This document shows, in pieces, positions 1 to 64,000 of a stretch of DNA of 64,000 nt. A program made the position numbers and the translations under genes. Every line of letters starts with the position of its first letter. Position 1 is the first letter of the stretch. The DNA comes from Vespa crabro (Eukaryota; Arthropoda; Insecta; Hymenoptera; Vespidae): positions 14,571,999-14,635,998 of the forward strand of contig NC_060956.1 in assembly GCF_910589235.1 (NCBI RefSeq), written 5' to 3'. A model generated the notes under the pieces. That model worked only from the letters and a program-made list of their open reading frames with translations, did no database searches and was not told the origin of the DNA.

Positions 1-793
1 AAATCCCGAGAAATCCATATATTTTATCCTTCATTTCCGCTCTTACTCTTTTTCTTCTCTCTCTCTCTTTCTCTCTCTCTCTATCATTCTTTTTCTTTGT
101 TTTTCCGTTAATTGATATATAAGTATCTTTTATTAATAACTTATCAGTGCTGATTTAAGTATTTCTCGATATCGCGATAAACGTTTAATGAGTCACGATA
201 AACCGCGAGAAACAATCGGTACACGTTTATAAATATTTGTGATTAGATGATTTTTTTTCTATCAAAATTGTATAAAAGTACAAAATAAAATTGAATTTCT
301 CGTTGCAATGAAAATAAATGATACGATTTAAAAAATGAGGTATGTGTAATAAAAAAAAGGAAAGTAAGAAAATAAGGCTAAGATAACAACCAATGGACGA
401 CTTCGTGAAATTTTTTTTTATCGAATCACGAATTAATTTGGAAATTAGCACGTGAAATAACTACACGATAAGTATCTATTCTTCGTAGCACGCGAGTTGT
501 TTTAATTAAGTTAATGGCCTAGATAATAATAGTATTAAGATATTATCGACATATTAATACATACGAGAGTAATTTCGATGATAAAAAAGTGTTCTAATAA
601 TGTTTATTAAATATGAAATAATTATGAGCAAAAACAAACTGAAAGCGTCACGCATACCATTCGTTAATGATTTTTAAAATCATTATTTATTGAATATCAA
701 ATGTAAGAGCTAAATTTATATAGTTTATAATTATCGAATAATACGGCCAAATGAAGTTAGGATCAGATTGCATGCATTTATCATTCATACTAA

Positions 794-835
<42 letters not shown>

Positions 836-2742
836 TAACTTATTATCCTGTCTAATCCTCTTTGAGAAATAGAATTGCAAAGTAATTGTTATTTTTAATC
901 GTTCCATTTTCACGTTCTTCTTATTTTCTTTTTTTATCATTGTTTCTCTTTCTCATGCATACACATATACGCATATATATTCTCTTACACATGCTCAGAC
1001 ACATATTCGCACACATATATACAAACACATAGATATGCGCCTTTACATCGCATTGCCATTTCAGGACTAATCGCAGCTAAGCTTCAAGACTGATCCTAAT
1101 TACTCTTAACGGATCTTATTGGAAAAATGTTTCTTTAGAAATGCTCACACGTGCATATAATCGAGATACTTTAGATTTCTGAGAGGAAGTTGGTATCTAT
1201 GACGCAACTATAAAGAAGAAAAACGTCTATTGAAAATATGTATATATTCTATAAAGTCGAGGACGATGACGTGATATATCGTATAAAGCAACGTCATCGT
1301 ATTATCTGTAACGTAATTGTCAAAGAAACCGAATGTATGTGTAGTCGACATGGTGTAGTCGACCGTACCACATAGCTCTTCTCCTTTGCTCTATTACAAA
1401 AATAGGATATCATAGAAAAATAAGCTGTGATATCGATAGTTATAACAGGTTGCCCTTTAAATCTTTTACATTGATTAACTTAATTAATAACTTAGGTTAT
1501 AAGGTTGATAGAATAACTAATAAAAGGAAAATAAATTTCGATCGACTGTGAAAAATGTCATTTGTTCAGAATTAAAAGAAGTAAAAATAAGTAAAGAGAA
1601 TACCCGGGGATTCGTTAGATGTAAAAATGTCATTTATTCAAAAATATCATCGGAAGAAATAAAAATAACTAAAAGGAAAATAAAATTTGTTTGACGTAAT
1701 TTTTCTCGAAGATTGTTATTTTCCATTACGAAAGTTAAGTCATTTGTCACGTTGTTGGAAATTCTCTCAATAACGCGGATAACTTGGATTTTTCATCTGA
1801 AATATGCTAACCATCGTTCATTAGTAAGTAAGCGTGTCTTTATGCAAGAGCGATAGAAATACATTAATGATTCTTATCGTCGTTTTATATACAGAAATAC
1901 GTCTAATACACACACACATTTATATATATATACATATATATTATTAGACATTATATATATATAAAATGTGAATATGCATATATATATATATTATATATAT
2001 TTATATATTTATATATTATATATCTATAACGATTCGTATGATACAATGCAGACGGTGTTAATTAACTGTACCGACGATGTAGGATCACTTCGTGGTTGAC
2101 CCTAATTGGGTATGAACTTTTAGCAAACGAGTACACGCGATTTGTCTTCAATGATCGAGTAATTAAGTGACAATTACAGAATGTTATCGAGCAAGAAAAT
2201 ATTTTCTTTTTCAAGATCGCCGGGTATTTATATGTCCTCATTAATTACGATATCTGAAGAAATTTCTTTTTTTGTACATTTTATTGACTTATTAATGACG
2301 ATAAACAAGTTATAATCTATTGAATTTTCTCAATGATCTCAGTGAACATAAGATCAGTTCACCATTAGGTTGATAAAATTAATTCGATTAGAAATGCAAC
2401 GTTAGATCGATCGAAATTATAAATTTTATTTCATTTTTTTATACTAAAATTTTTAGTGTAAAAAAAGAAAGGAAAAAAAGAAAATCGAGATGTTTGTAAC
2501 TCGATTGTTGTAAAATTAATTTTTTCGTGAAAATCACGGTGAGTCGATAATTTAATTCTACAAAGATAGATAAGTAATCATGATGAATTTCATTTAGTTC
2601 TAGTTCAAAAGCAACATTTCAATTTGATATTGATGCAGATAAACGATTAATGTATCTACTGTTATTATCTGATTATAAATACTATCAAATTTAACAATGT
2701 CATATTATTTTAAAGTAAATTATATTAGGAGAATCCTTTTAC
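1..2742 (-). other. Intron (3' part outside window) after the transmembrane exon
   Basis: AT-rich intronic DNA with no supported exon. It contains a CT tract (about 55-83), an (AT)n run (795-833), an AT-palindromic stretch (about 1918-2031) and a diverged tandem duplication (1515-1700). Confidence 0.6.
1515..1700. repeat. Diverged tandem duplication (two units of about 90 bp)
   Basis: Both units carry AAAAATGTCATTTRTTCA-type text followed by a GAAGTAAAAATAA-type segment, and AAAAGGAAAATAAA recurs at both ends. Units lie at about 1515-1605 and 1615-1700. Confidence 0.5.
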
Positions 2743-57511
<54,769 letters not shown>

Positions 57512-58540
57512 CGTTCTTCTTTTTCTTCTTTTTCTTCTTCTTCTTTTCCCTTTCCCTCTCCTTCTTCTTCGTCGTTGACGAAACGACTGAACACGACCGA
57601 ATGGAACCGACCGGTTCGGTCCACGGTTATTCAGTCTTGCAAGCCGCTAACCTCCACACACCTCCTCTTCTTCTTCTTCCTCTTTTTCTTCTTCTTCCTC
57701 TTCTTTCTCTCCTTTAAAAAATTAACACCCGGCCAAACTCTATATTGGAAAAAAGCGTTCGTTTGATAATAAATAAATCATCCACTATTCCTTCGTACTT
57801 TGAGAATAATCCCTCAAAGGCTAATGTTGTAAGATATTTTATTCTATAAGGATTGTTTCAATTTTTTTTTTATCCTTCCTCACGATCCTCCGCGAAGCTT
57901 AGGCGCCTCGCAGATAAACTTCTACGTCGCGAACGTTTTCTCGTCGACGAATTCGCGTTACGCGGGAGAGGCAAAGGCATGGTCGATTTTTTTAAAAATG
58001 TTCGATCAAACTGCGCGATCGATCGTTTACGATGAGAATATTTTTTCGCTTTTCTTTCTACCAAACATACGGTATCCTTTCATTACTGAGCCGAAAGAAA
58101 AGAGAGAGAAGTATATATATGTGTGTGTGTGTGCGTGTGTGTATGTATGTGTGTATGTGTGTGTGTGTGTGTATGTGAGACAGGGAAAGAGGTTTATTTC
58201 GTTTCAAGAACACTTCTCTCAGTCACCTTCGGCACGGTATCGCGGTAAACTTGCTTTTTTGTGCTGCCTTCCGTACCCAAGTCGAGGTCCTTCGATATTC
58301 TCGCGCTCGTAAGCGCGCGCACCTTCTTCCTCTTCTTCTTTTTCTTCTTCTTCTTCACAATTTTACACTTAACAAATATCTTCGTTCAATCGTTACGTTC
58401 ACTAGAAATGGAAAATATCGTTTTTTTTCTCATTATGAAAAATAAAAGAGACCCTTTGAAATACCGTTAAGGATCGAAAACCGTCATGTCCCTTAATTCT
58501 CGATTCTTTCCGGTTTTTATAATATGCGATGCAAGTTAAC

Positions 58541-58632
58541 TATGTATGTATGTATGTATGTATGTATGTATGTATGTATGTATGTATGTATATATATATA
58601 CATATAAATATGTATGTATATATATGTATGTA
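58541..58632. repeat. (TATG)n tetranucleotide array
   Basis: About 12 GTAT units (58541-58590) followed by imperfect AT/GTAT text, immediately downstream (minus strand) of the proposed 5' UTR donor at 58699. Confidence 0.95.
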
Positions 58633-59745
58633 TGTTTAAACACGTTAGTAAAGTTAAAAATTAAAAGAAGAGCGCAACACTCGCGCGCGCAAAACTTACG
58701 TGTGTCGACTAAGACGTGCGACAGGTGTATGTCAGCGGTTACGATCAACAGAAGAGAGAGAGACGTCTAGGAGCCGCCGGGAAGGGAAAGAGAGTGTGTA
58801 TACAGTGGAAAAGAGTGGGGGAAAACGAAGGTAGTTCCGAGCACACCTGCGACTCGCGTGCGGCCCAGTGTGCGGGCCTTCGACCGGCTCTTTGCGTTCG
58901 GATTCTATGTTCTCCTTCCTTCTTCCCTTCCCCCTTCACCTTCGCCATCTCGCGACAAACGGAACAAGGAACAAACGTCACTCGACGTACACTTCCGATT
59001 GCAATGCGGCTAATTATGTTTGTCAGTTATTACTTGATTTTCTTTTCCTTTTTTACATTTTTCTTTTTTTACTCTTAATTTGTTAATACTTAGAAACAGA
59101 TAAATGTCTTGTTAATTTTGATATCAAAAGTCGAAATGATAATTTTGTTGTTAATAAACTAATCCTGTAATTTTTGACAATACGAAATAAATTTTATAAA
59201 TAGTCTAATCGTTCCCTTATTATTTCTCTCTATTTATAAATATCGAGTAGTTTGTGAATGATTTATGTTCTCTATTTTATTCTATTCTTCGACTGTATAC
59301 TGTGTTTACTGTACTTCTCAACTTATATTATGTTATACATAATGGATTTGTAATTATAAAAACCATATATACTTATCATAATTCTCTTTATGCAATTGCA
59401 GTTGCTATTTATAAGGATTTTTTTAAATGATAAAATTTAATTTAACTCCAAAATAAGAAATTAAAAAGTTATTTATACAGGATTGGATTTAATATTAGAA
59501 TCGGTTAATGTTACGTCCTCAAACATTACTTCTTTTTCTTTCATATATATATTTATATTCATACACATTTAGCATTGTGTATCCTCAAAATAGGATAAAT
59601 TTACATTTCAATTATTGTTTATACTCAATTACTATTACCATTTATAAATTATGTTTACTTAATGAACAATACTGTTATATAAAGTAATCTATTATCTTTA
59701 GGTAATATTAGATTATACACATTTAATGTATGTACATAAGATGAA

Positions 59746-59809
59746 GCGTTTAAATGGGAACACCTGAATGCTTAGTTGCGTTTAAATGGGAACACCTGAA
59801 TGCTCAGAA
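59746..59809. repeat. 32-bp unit repeated twice in tandem
   Basis: The unit starting GCGTTTAAATGGGAACACCT occurs at 59746 and again at 59778, identical except near the end of the second copy. It lies about 230 bp downstream of the ATP6AP2 stop codon, probably just past the transcript end. Confidence 0.9.
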
Positions 59810-59977
59810 TTACTTTTTTCTAAAAATTTCGTTTATTTATAAACAATACAAAACATTCAGATGTATTCCCCTTTTAATATTCCATCTAATACATTTGGAA
59901 ATGTATAAACATAGATATATTATTATTTACATTCTCCACGTTTCAATTAAATCTTTTTGTTTCTAAGGAAAGCAACA

Positions 59978-60005
59978 TTTATTATAATATTTAGCGTATT
60001 TTATT
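59978..60005 (-). terminator. Candidate poly(A) signals of ATP6AP2
   Basis: On the minus strand AATAAA occurs at 60000-60005, about 31 nt past the stop codon, and again at 59978-59983. Either could direct 3' end formation. AATAAA is common by chance in such AT-rich DNA, so the true site is uncertain. Confidence 0.4.
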
Positions 60006-60036
60006 TTTGAATACCTACTTGCTTATGTATTCACAA

Positions 60037-60116
60037 TTAATTATCCTTTTTCATACGATTCGACGTCATTCTGTATATAATAGAGTCACGACCTGGGTCC
60101 ATGTCCGCGATTGCAA
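60037..60116 (-). CDS. ATP6AP2: ATP6AP2 last coding exon, cytoplasmic tail and stop
   Basis: The exon starts with two bases finishing Ile, then AIADMDPGRDSIIYRMTS, then NRMKKDN and TAA at 60037-60039. The block MDPG-DSIIYRMT is the diagnostic ATP6AP2 tail. The last four residues, KKDN, fit the KKXX dilysine ER-retrieval pattern, consistent with a subunit cycling through the ER during V-ATPase assembly. The acceptor is TTTGATGACAG, across a 129-bp intron. Confidence 0.97.
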
Positions 60117-62837
60117 CTGTCATCAAACAAATATATATGTATGTGTGTGTATATATATGTATATATATAAATTTAGTATATATACACATATATAAGTATT
60201 ATCTATTTTAATATATAATTATTATTATTTATATGTTATACATACTGCAAATAGCAAGAAGAGAGAATACGAAGACTACTCCAAACCATAAAAAGATATT
60301 AAATATAACTGGATAATTGTAAGTATAATATTTAGCATGGTTCCATTCATCCTGAAACAAATAAAAATCAATGTTTTATACTTTTTCTTTAGATTGTGTA
60401 AAATACATTATAAATAAATCAATAAATATGAATACATACATACATACATACATATATATATATATATGCATGTATATAATATATATATATATATATATTA
60501 TACATATATATACATATATTCTATATCTATGTAGACTATCATTTATAGAGCATACATGTATCAAAGCATATTATTCTTAAAATAAAATATAGCTATATTT
60601 ATATTAAAAACAATTTTTTTATACAAAGAATAAAATAAAACAATAATCTAAGAATTTTATTCTCTATTATTCTCATCTTTGTTTAATAACTATTCGTAGT
60701 AATAATATTTTATCAAATTCGTTCGTTGATTATTACAACATTGTCCCTATAAAATCATGCATTCAAGCAAATAATGTACAATCTTGCAAACTTCATGCAT
60801 AAATCACATAATAAAATAGCAAAGCTTATGTAAAACTATTGTAATAAATTTAATAGAATTTTTACATATAAGGAATTGGCTAATCATATTTTATATATAA
60901 ATGGATGGGTCTACTTAATGATTTTTTGCAACATGTACAAATAATTAATAAATAAAAAAAAAAGGTATATATAACAATATTTTTATACTAAAAAGATTAA
61001 ATATAAGTTGTATTCCTTAATTTGAACAAATGAAAATGTATATATATGTCTTATGTCACTTTTTTAACTGAAATACTAATTTTTTAAAGTTTGCAGACAC
61101 AAAATCGTAGAATGCATGTGTATGTGATACCTGTCTTACATTATTTGTGTTAACATTTATTTGATTTTCCGTATTAGTTAATTCTTGATCAGACTTTTCA
61201 GTATTTCCACTATTAGTATTGACGTCATTATATTCAGTGGTGCTGCTGATATTAGTATTAATTTTGCTAGCACTATGAATACTAATATTTATGTTTTCTT
61301 CTTCGTTTATATTTCTACTTTTGTCCTCTTGATCAGCTGGCTATAATACATGTTTTTTGCTAATGTAAAATTCATGTAATTCAATCTAATGTTAGGAAAA
61401 TCACAGTAGCTGTATATAGGTAGTTGTTAATTTTAATGCAATTTGTGCTATAAAAACTAAACATTCATTAATAAAAATAACCATTCAAATTCAATTCAAA
61501 AGTGTGTTACTGCAGTTAATCAGATTATGAGTGTCTATTGTTATTGACGTTTCTTTACTGTGTATAAATATTGTTCGGTACTGATATAAACTTGTAATGA
61601 CAACTACTGTGAATATATACAGGATAGACAGACTAACTTTATGATCTTGATTATATTTATTTTATAACACTTTTCTACTTATAAACTTTAACTTTTATTC
61701 ATAAGATTTTTTAGTAATAATAAAACTAGTAAAAATAATCAAAATCAGAAAATTAGATAGTTTATTCTATATAATATTATAAAGATTACCAAGCAATGCA
61801 TAATGAATTTATAATAGAAGCACAAAGTTGAGTTTCATTAACTAAATCAATTGTAAAAATTTAATGCAAATAAAATATACGAAGCATTTGTTAAATCTCT
61901 ATTTTAGGGTCTATTCAATTACTTTCCAATATAAAAAATTGTATAAAAAATTAGTATCCATAAAAGAAAAATGTGTATAACAAAATTTTTATACTTAAAA
62001 GGCTAAATATAATAGTATTTTTTTTATTTGAGCAAATGTAAACGTTTATGTCTTATGTCACCTTCTTTAAACTTAAATGCTAATCTTTTAAAGTTTGCAG
62101 GCACAAAATCATAGAATGCATGTGTATGTGATACCTGTCCTACACTTTTTGTGTTAGTATTTATTTTATTTTCCATTTTAGCTAAGTCTTGTTCAGACTT
62201 TTCAGTACTTCCACTATCAGCATTGGTGTCGCTATATTCAGTGGTACTGCTGACATCACTGTTGATTTCGCTAGTACTATGAATATTAATCTCTATGTTT
62301 TCTTCATCACTTATATTTCTGTTTTCTTCTTCTTGGTCAGCTTGCTATAATACATGTTGTTATTAAGCAAAACTAAACATAGAGTAATAATTTAATCCAA
62401 TTAGAAGAATCACAGTAGTTGTATATATTTAATTGTTAATTTCGGATGTGCTATTCATTATATGTAATAAACACAGGAATTTGTTACTCCAATTGATTAG
62501 ATTAAAAATACCTGTCATTATTGATCTTTGTTTACTCATGTAGAAACATTATTTTATTGTAACGTAAATTTTCAATGACAACTACTGTGAATATACAGGA
62601 TAGATTGATTAATTTCATATCTTTGATTATATCTACTGTATATGCAGTAATTGTATTCATGCTAATTATTATTCATTAACAATAACTGTAAATACAACAA
62701 AAATAATCAAGATCGTGAAATTAGATACTCATCCTATATAATACTACATAAATTGCTCTTCAGAATTATTCATTGTACTCTTTTTTGTATATAAAAAATC
62801 TTGAAATAAGTCATATTAAGTCATATATTGGTAATTA

Positions 62838-62892
<55 letters not shown>

Positions 62893-64000
62893 AGAAATAA
62901 AAATTCTATTATCAGACAAATATTAGCACAGAAGAACAAATTTATTAATTATGTAAATTCTGCCAAAGTTTTTTTATGTTTGCTAATTTGTCAATAATTT
63001 TTTGATTGCACAATTTTTATTGTTGTTGTCATATTATTTTCAATTTGCATAAATTATAAAACAAAGTAATTTGTTATAATTTTATCGATCTTTATGTAAA
63101 ATTATCGCAAAAAAAAAACAAATACCTTTGTAAGCAATGTATAAATTGTTTATCATCTTTTATTTGCAGTTGCAGGTGAAAAAGAGTAAGTGGTATGGTT
63201 AAGTCACACATGCACGTACACATACATACGCATGTATGTTGTATTTGTGTATAATGTTCAATCATTTGTTAACGTCTGGTATCTTTCATTAATTATAATG
63301 TTGTGAAGATTATATTGCATAATTCAATCACATGTTAAATAAAATCATGCATAAGACTATATCTAATTAGATTTTCCCATTTTTGATAAAATATTTCATG
63401 CAGCAATTTAATGATACCTTTTTAATAATGTTATTACTATTAAATTCTGTATTACTGGATTCCACCATGGATACTACGTTTTTATGCCTATCATCCTATA
63501 AAAGACATATTCGTTAATCAAATATAATGGAAATAATTTGTTAACCCTTATAGTTCATTCCTTTTAACTCTTATCCAAATTGCTTGAATGCAATTAAACA
63601 TAGCCGGATTTAAACGTAGCTTGTCCTAATTTTATTTCATTATGTTCCTTACATATGTATACACAGTAATAATGGCTATTCTAAACATTTGTTATAAATA
63701 TCTTATTTTTAAACATTTTGTATGTATTTCTCATACATAATCATAGATGACGCACTATAATAGCTTGTAGATTATATTTTATAAGAGAAAAGACTAACCT
63801 GTGCTTCTCTACGTTGCCTATCAGAAGAAATGGAACGAGTATGACGTACTAGACTTGCATCATTTGTAAACGCTGTGATTACAACCTACGTTGGAAAGAA
63901 AGTTTTAAATTAAATTGTATTAAGAAAAAAGTAGAAATTTGATATTATAATCAAAATTATTCTACAAACTTTGTCATCATAAGCCTTCGTAAATGCTTCA
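60037..64000 (-). CDS. ATP6AP2: ATP6AP2 / (pro)renin receptor, C-terminal seven exons (gene span)
   Basis: Encodes the end of the V-ATPase accessory subunit ATP6AP2, a type I membrane protein. In animals it helps assemble the V0 sector in the secretory pathway and is cut by furin-like proteases into a soluble ectodomain and a membrane stub. Coding segments on the minus strand are 63970-64000 (partial), 63799-63885, 63418-63495, 62135-62344, 61131-61340, 60246-60351 and 60037-60116, with introns of 84, 303, 1073, 794, 779 and 129 bp. All have AG acceptors and GT donors and phases that agree. Recognition rests on the pre-membrane and membrane block (KYYTYNYPVIFN) and the tail block MDPGRDSIIYRMTS, both diagnostic of the family. 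Odd points are two duplicated 70-codon exons and an unusually long stalk before the membrane. The luminal N-terminal domain and signal peptide lie outside the window. Identity is very likely; inclusion of each cassette exon is inferred. Confidence 0.95.
60246..60351 (-). CDS. ATP6AP2: ATP6AP2 transmembrane exon
   Basis: A 106-nt exon with acceptor TTTGTTTCAG and donor A|GTATGT. It begins DEWNHAKYYTYNYPVIFN, matching the juxtamembrane segment conserved across ATP6AP2 (YxYxYxVVFN in vertebrates). It then encodes a hydrophobic helix of about 20 residues (IFLWFGVVFVFSLLAIC). The exon ends after the first base of an Ile codon completed by the last exon. This helix anchors the membrane stub and contacts the V0 sector in published V-ATPase structures (family knowledge). 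Confidence 0.97.
61131..61340 (-). CDS. ATP6AP2: ATP6AP2 duplicated stalk cassette, copy A (70 codons)
   Basis: A 210-nt exon with the same acceptor (TATTATAG), donor (CAG|GTATCA), length and phase as copy B. The product starts PADQEDKSRNINEEEN and ends NTNNVRQ. The best conserved core shared with B is SSTTEY. It has two NxS sequons (NIS twice) and many Ser/Thr/Asn residues, which suits a glycosylated, flexible stalk. Its downstream neighbour is the transmembrane exon, joined in phase 0. An uninterrupted frame in both copies, despite many substitutions, argues that both are under coding constraint. Confidence 0.85.
62135..62344 (-). CDS. ATP6AP2: ATP6AP2 duplicated stalk cassette, copy B (70 codons)
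   Basis: A 210-nt exon, phase 0 at both ends, with acceptor TATTATAG and donor CAG|GTATCA. The product starts QADQEEENRNISDEEN and ends NTKSVGQ. It is rich in Ser, Thr, Asn and Glu, predicted disordered, with one N-glycosylation sequon (NIS). It aligns without gaps to the neighbouring exon at 61131-61340 with 42 of 70 residues identical by hand count. Flanking intron sequence is duplicated as well. It would sit in the luminal stalk between the furin sites and the membrane helix. It may be spliced together with copy A or as an alternative to it; the sequence does not decide. Confidence 0.85.
62843..62884. repeat. (AT)n microsatellite in an ATP6AP2 intron
   Basis: About 21 AT dinucleotides in the intron between the 26-codon exon and cassette B. 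Tyr/Ile-repeat open frames here are translated microsatellite. Confidence 0.9.
63418..63495 (-). CDS. ATP6AP2: ATP6AP2 stalk exon (26 codons)
   Basis: A 78-nt exon, phase 0 at both ends, with acceptor TTTTATAG and donor GTATCA. The product starts DDRHKNVVSMVE and ends in an Asn-rich stretch NSNNIIKK. It lies between the cleavage-site exon and the duplicated cassettes, and nothing in vertebrate ATP6AP2 seems to correspond to it. It keeps the frame if included or skipped. Supported by open frame, splice sites and phase, not by homology that I can recall. Confidence 0.75.
63799..63885 (-). CDS. ATP6AP2: ATP6AP2 exon with furin-type cleavage motifs
   Basis: This 87-nt exon of 29 codons is phase 0 at both ends, with acceptor CCAACGTAG and donor GTTAGT. 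It starts VVITAFTNDASLVRHTRSIS and ends SSDRQRREAQ. The segment SLVRHTR matches in place the RxxR furin site of mammalian ATP6AP2. A second basic site, RQRR, follows seven residues after RHTR. Cleavage here would release the soluble receptor in the trans-Golgi and leave the downstream stalk, membrane helix and tail as the membrane stub. Motifs are seen directly; cleavage is inferred from the family. Confidence 0.92.
63970..64000 (-). CDS. ATP6AP2: ATP6AP2 luminal exon, 3' end only (cut by window edge)
   Basis: The last 10 codons of a luminal exon read EAFTKAYDDK, followed by donor GTTTGT. ATP6AP2 proteins have a comparable FxxxYDDK-like end just before the strand leading to the furin site. 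The exon ends in phase 0 and joins the next exon across an 84-bp intron. The rest of the exon lies beyond the right edge of the window. Confidence 0.85.

Larger units (their letters stand above)
59040..60036. other. AT-rich spacer between ATP6AP2 and the next gene
   Basis: The spacer holds the ATP6AP2 3' UTR and intergenic DNA. I see no exon with matched splice sites. The only clear structure is a 32-bp tandem repeat at 59746-59809. Confidence 0.6.
60900..62770. repeat. Tandem segmental duplication, about 1 kb per unit, within ATP6AP2
   Basis: Unit A covers roughly 60900-61790 and unit B roughly 61900-62770. The duplicated exons are 1004 bp apart. Shared anchors include 5'-flank text such as TTAAAGTTTGCAG beside each donor, the first 20-odd intron bases after each donor, and the block beginning GACAACTACTGTGAATAT at 61599 and 62577. 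Intron anchors are 978-1004 bp apart, so only small indels separate the units. Outer limits are approximate because similarity fades into AT-rich sequence. Confidence 0.85.

Noticed and set aside
58716..59078. 120-codon plus-strand frame in the promoter region
   Set aside because: CpG-rich composition makes long frames likely on either strand; no domain, no splice or homology support, and it lies in the presumed 5' region of the opposite-strand gene.
63118..63170. Possible extra ATP6AP2 mini-exon (minus strand, ATGATAAACAATTT...CAAAG before GTATTT)
   Set aside because: It resembles the start of the 26-codon exon, but the only acceptor gives 31 nt, which would break the phase-0 frame.

Overview
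The window is nuclear DNA of an insect, most likely a hymenopteran. It is very AT-rich and dense in long (AT)n, (GA)n, (TATG)n and (AAT)n microsatellites. It has introns of 9-34 kb with GT-AG splice sites, degraded mariner-like and hAT-like DNA transposons, and CpG-rich patches only around a putative promoter and a few intronic islands. I recognise one gene by homology: the C-terminal part of ATP6AP2 (the (pro)renin receptor, a V-ATPase accessory subunit). Wasp or bee is an inference from base composition and repeat style, not a proof.

Right end (60.0-64.0 kb, minus strand): seven exons of ATP6AP2 run in from beyond the right edge to the stop codon at 60037. The order in the protein is the end of the luminal domain, an exon with two Arg-rich furin-type sites, a short exon, two 70-codon exons that are tandem duplicates of each other, the transmembrane exon, and the cytoplasmic tail ending in KKDN. 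The duplicated exons sit in a roughly 1-kb intron-exon-intron duplication and lengthen the stalk between the cleavage site and the membrane.

Middle (57.4-60.0 kb): about 1 kb of AT-rich spacer, then a CpG-rich, purine-tract-rich stretch (57.4-59.0 kb). This looks like the promoter and 5' UTR of a second minus-strand gene.

Left (1-57.5 kb): that second gene. Four small exons fit together in phase: a start exon (57433-57511), 57-nt and 27-nt cassette exons, and an exon encoding one strong transmembrane helix (2743-2836). It continues beyond the left edge. I do not recognise the family. It appears to be a small single-pass membrane protein with an acidic N-terminal segment. Its introns fill almost the whole window and carry microsatellites, two decayed mariner-like transposase copies, at least four groups of MITE-like elements (one hAT-type with an 8-bp target duplication), tandem duplications, and a duplicated unit bounded by microsatellites.

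I found no tRNA, rRNA, CRISPR or bacterial-type feature. Most open frames in the window are translated microsatellites.
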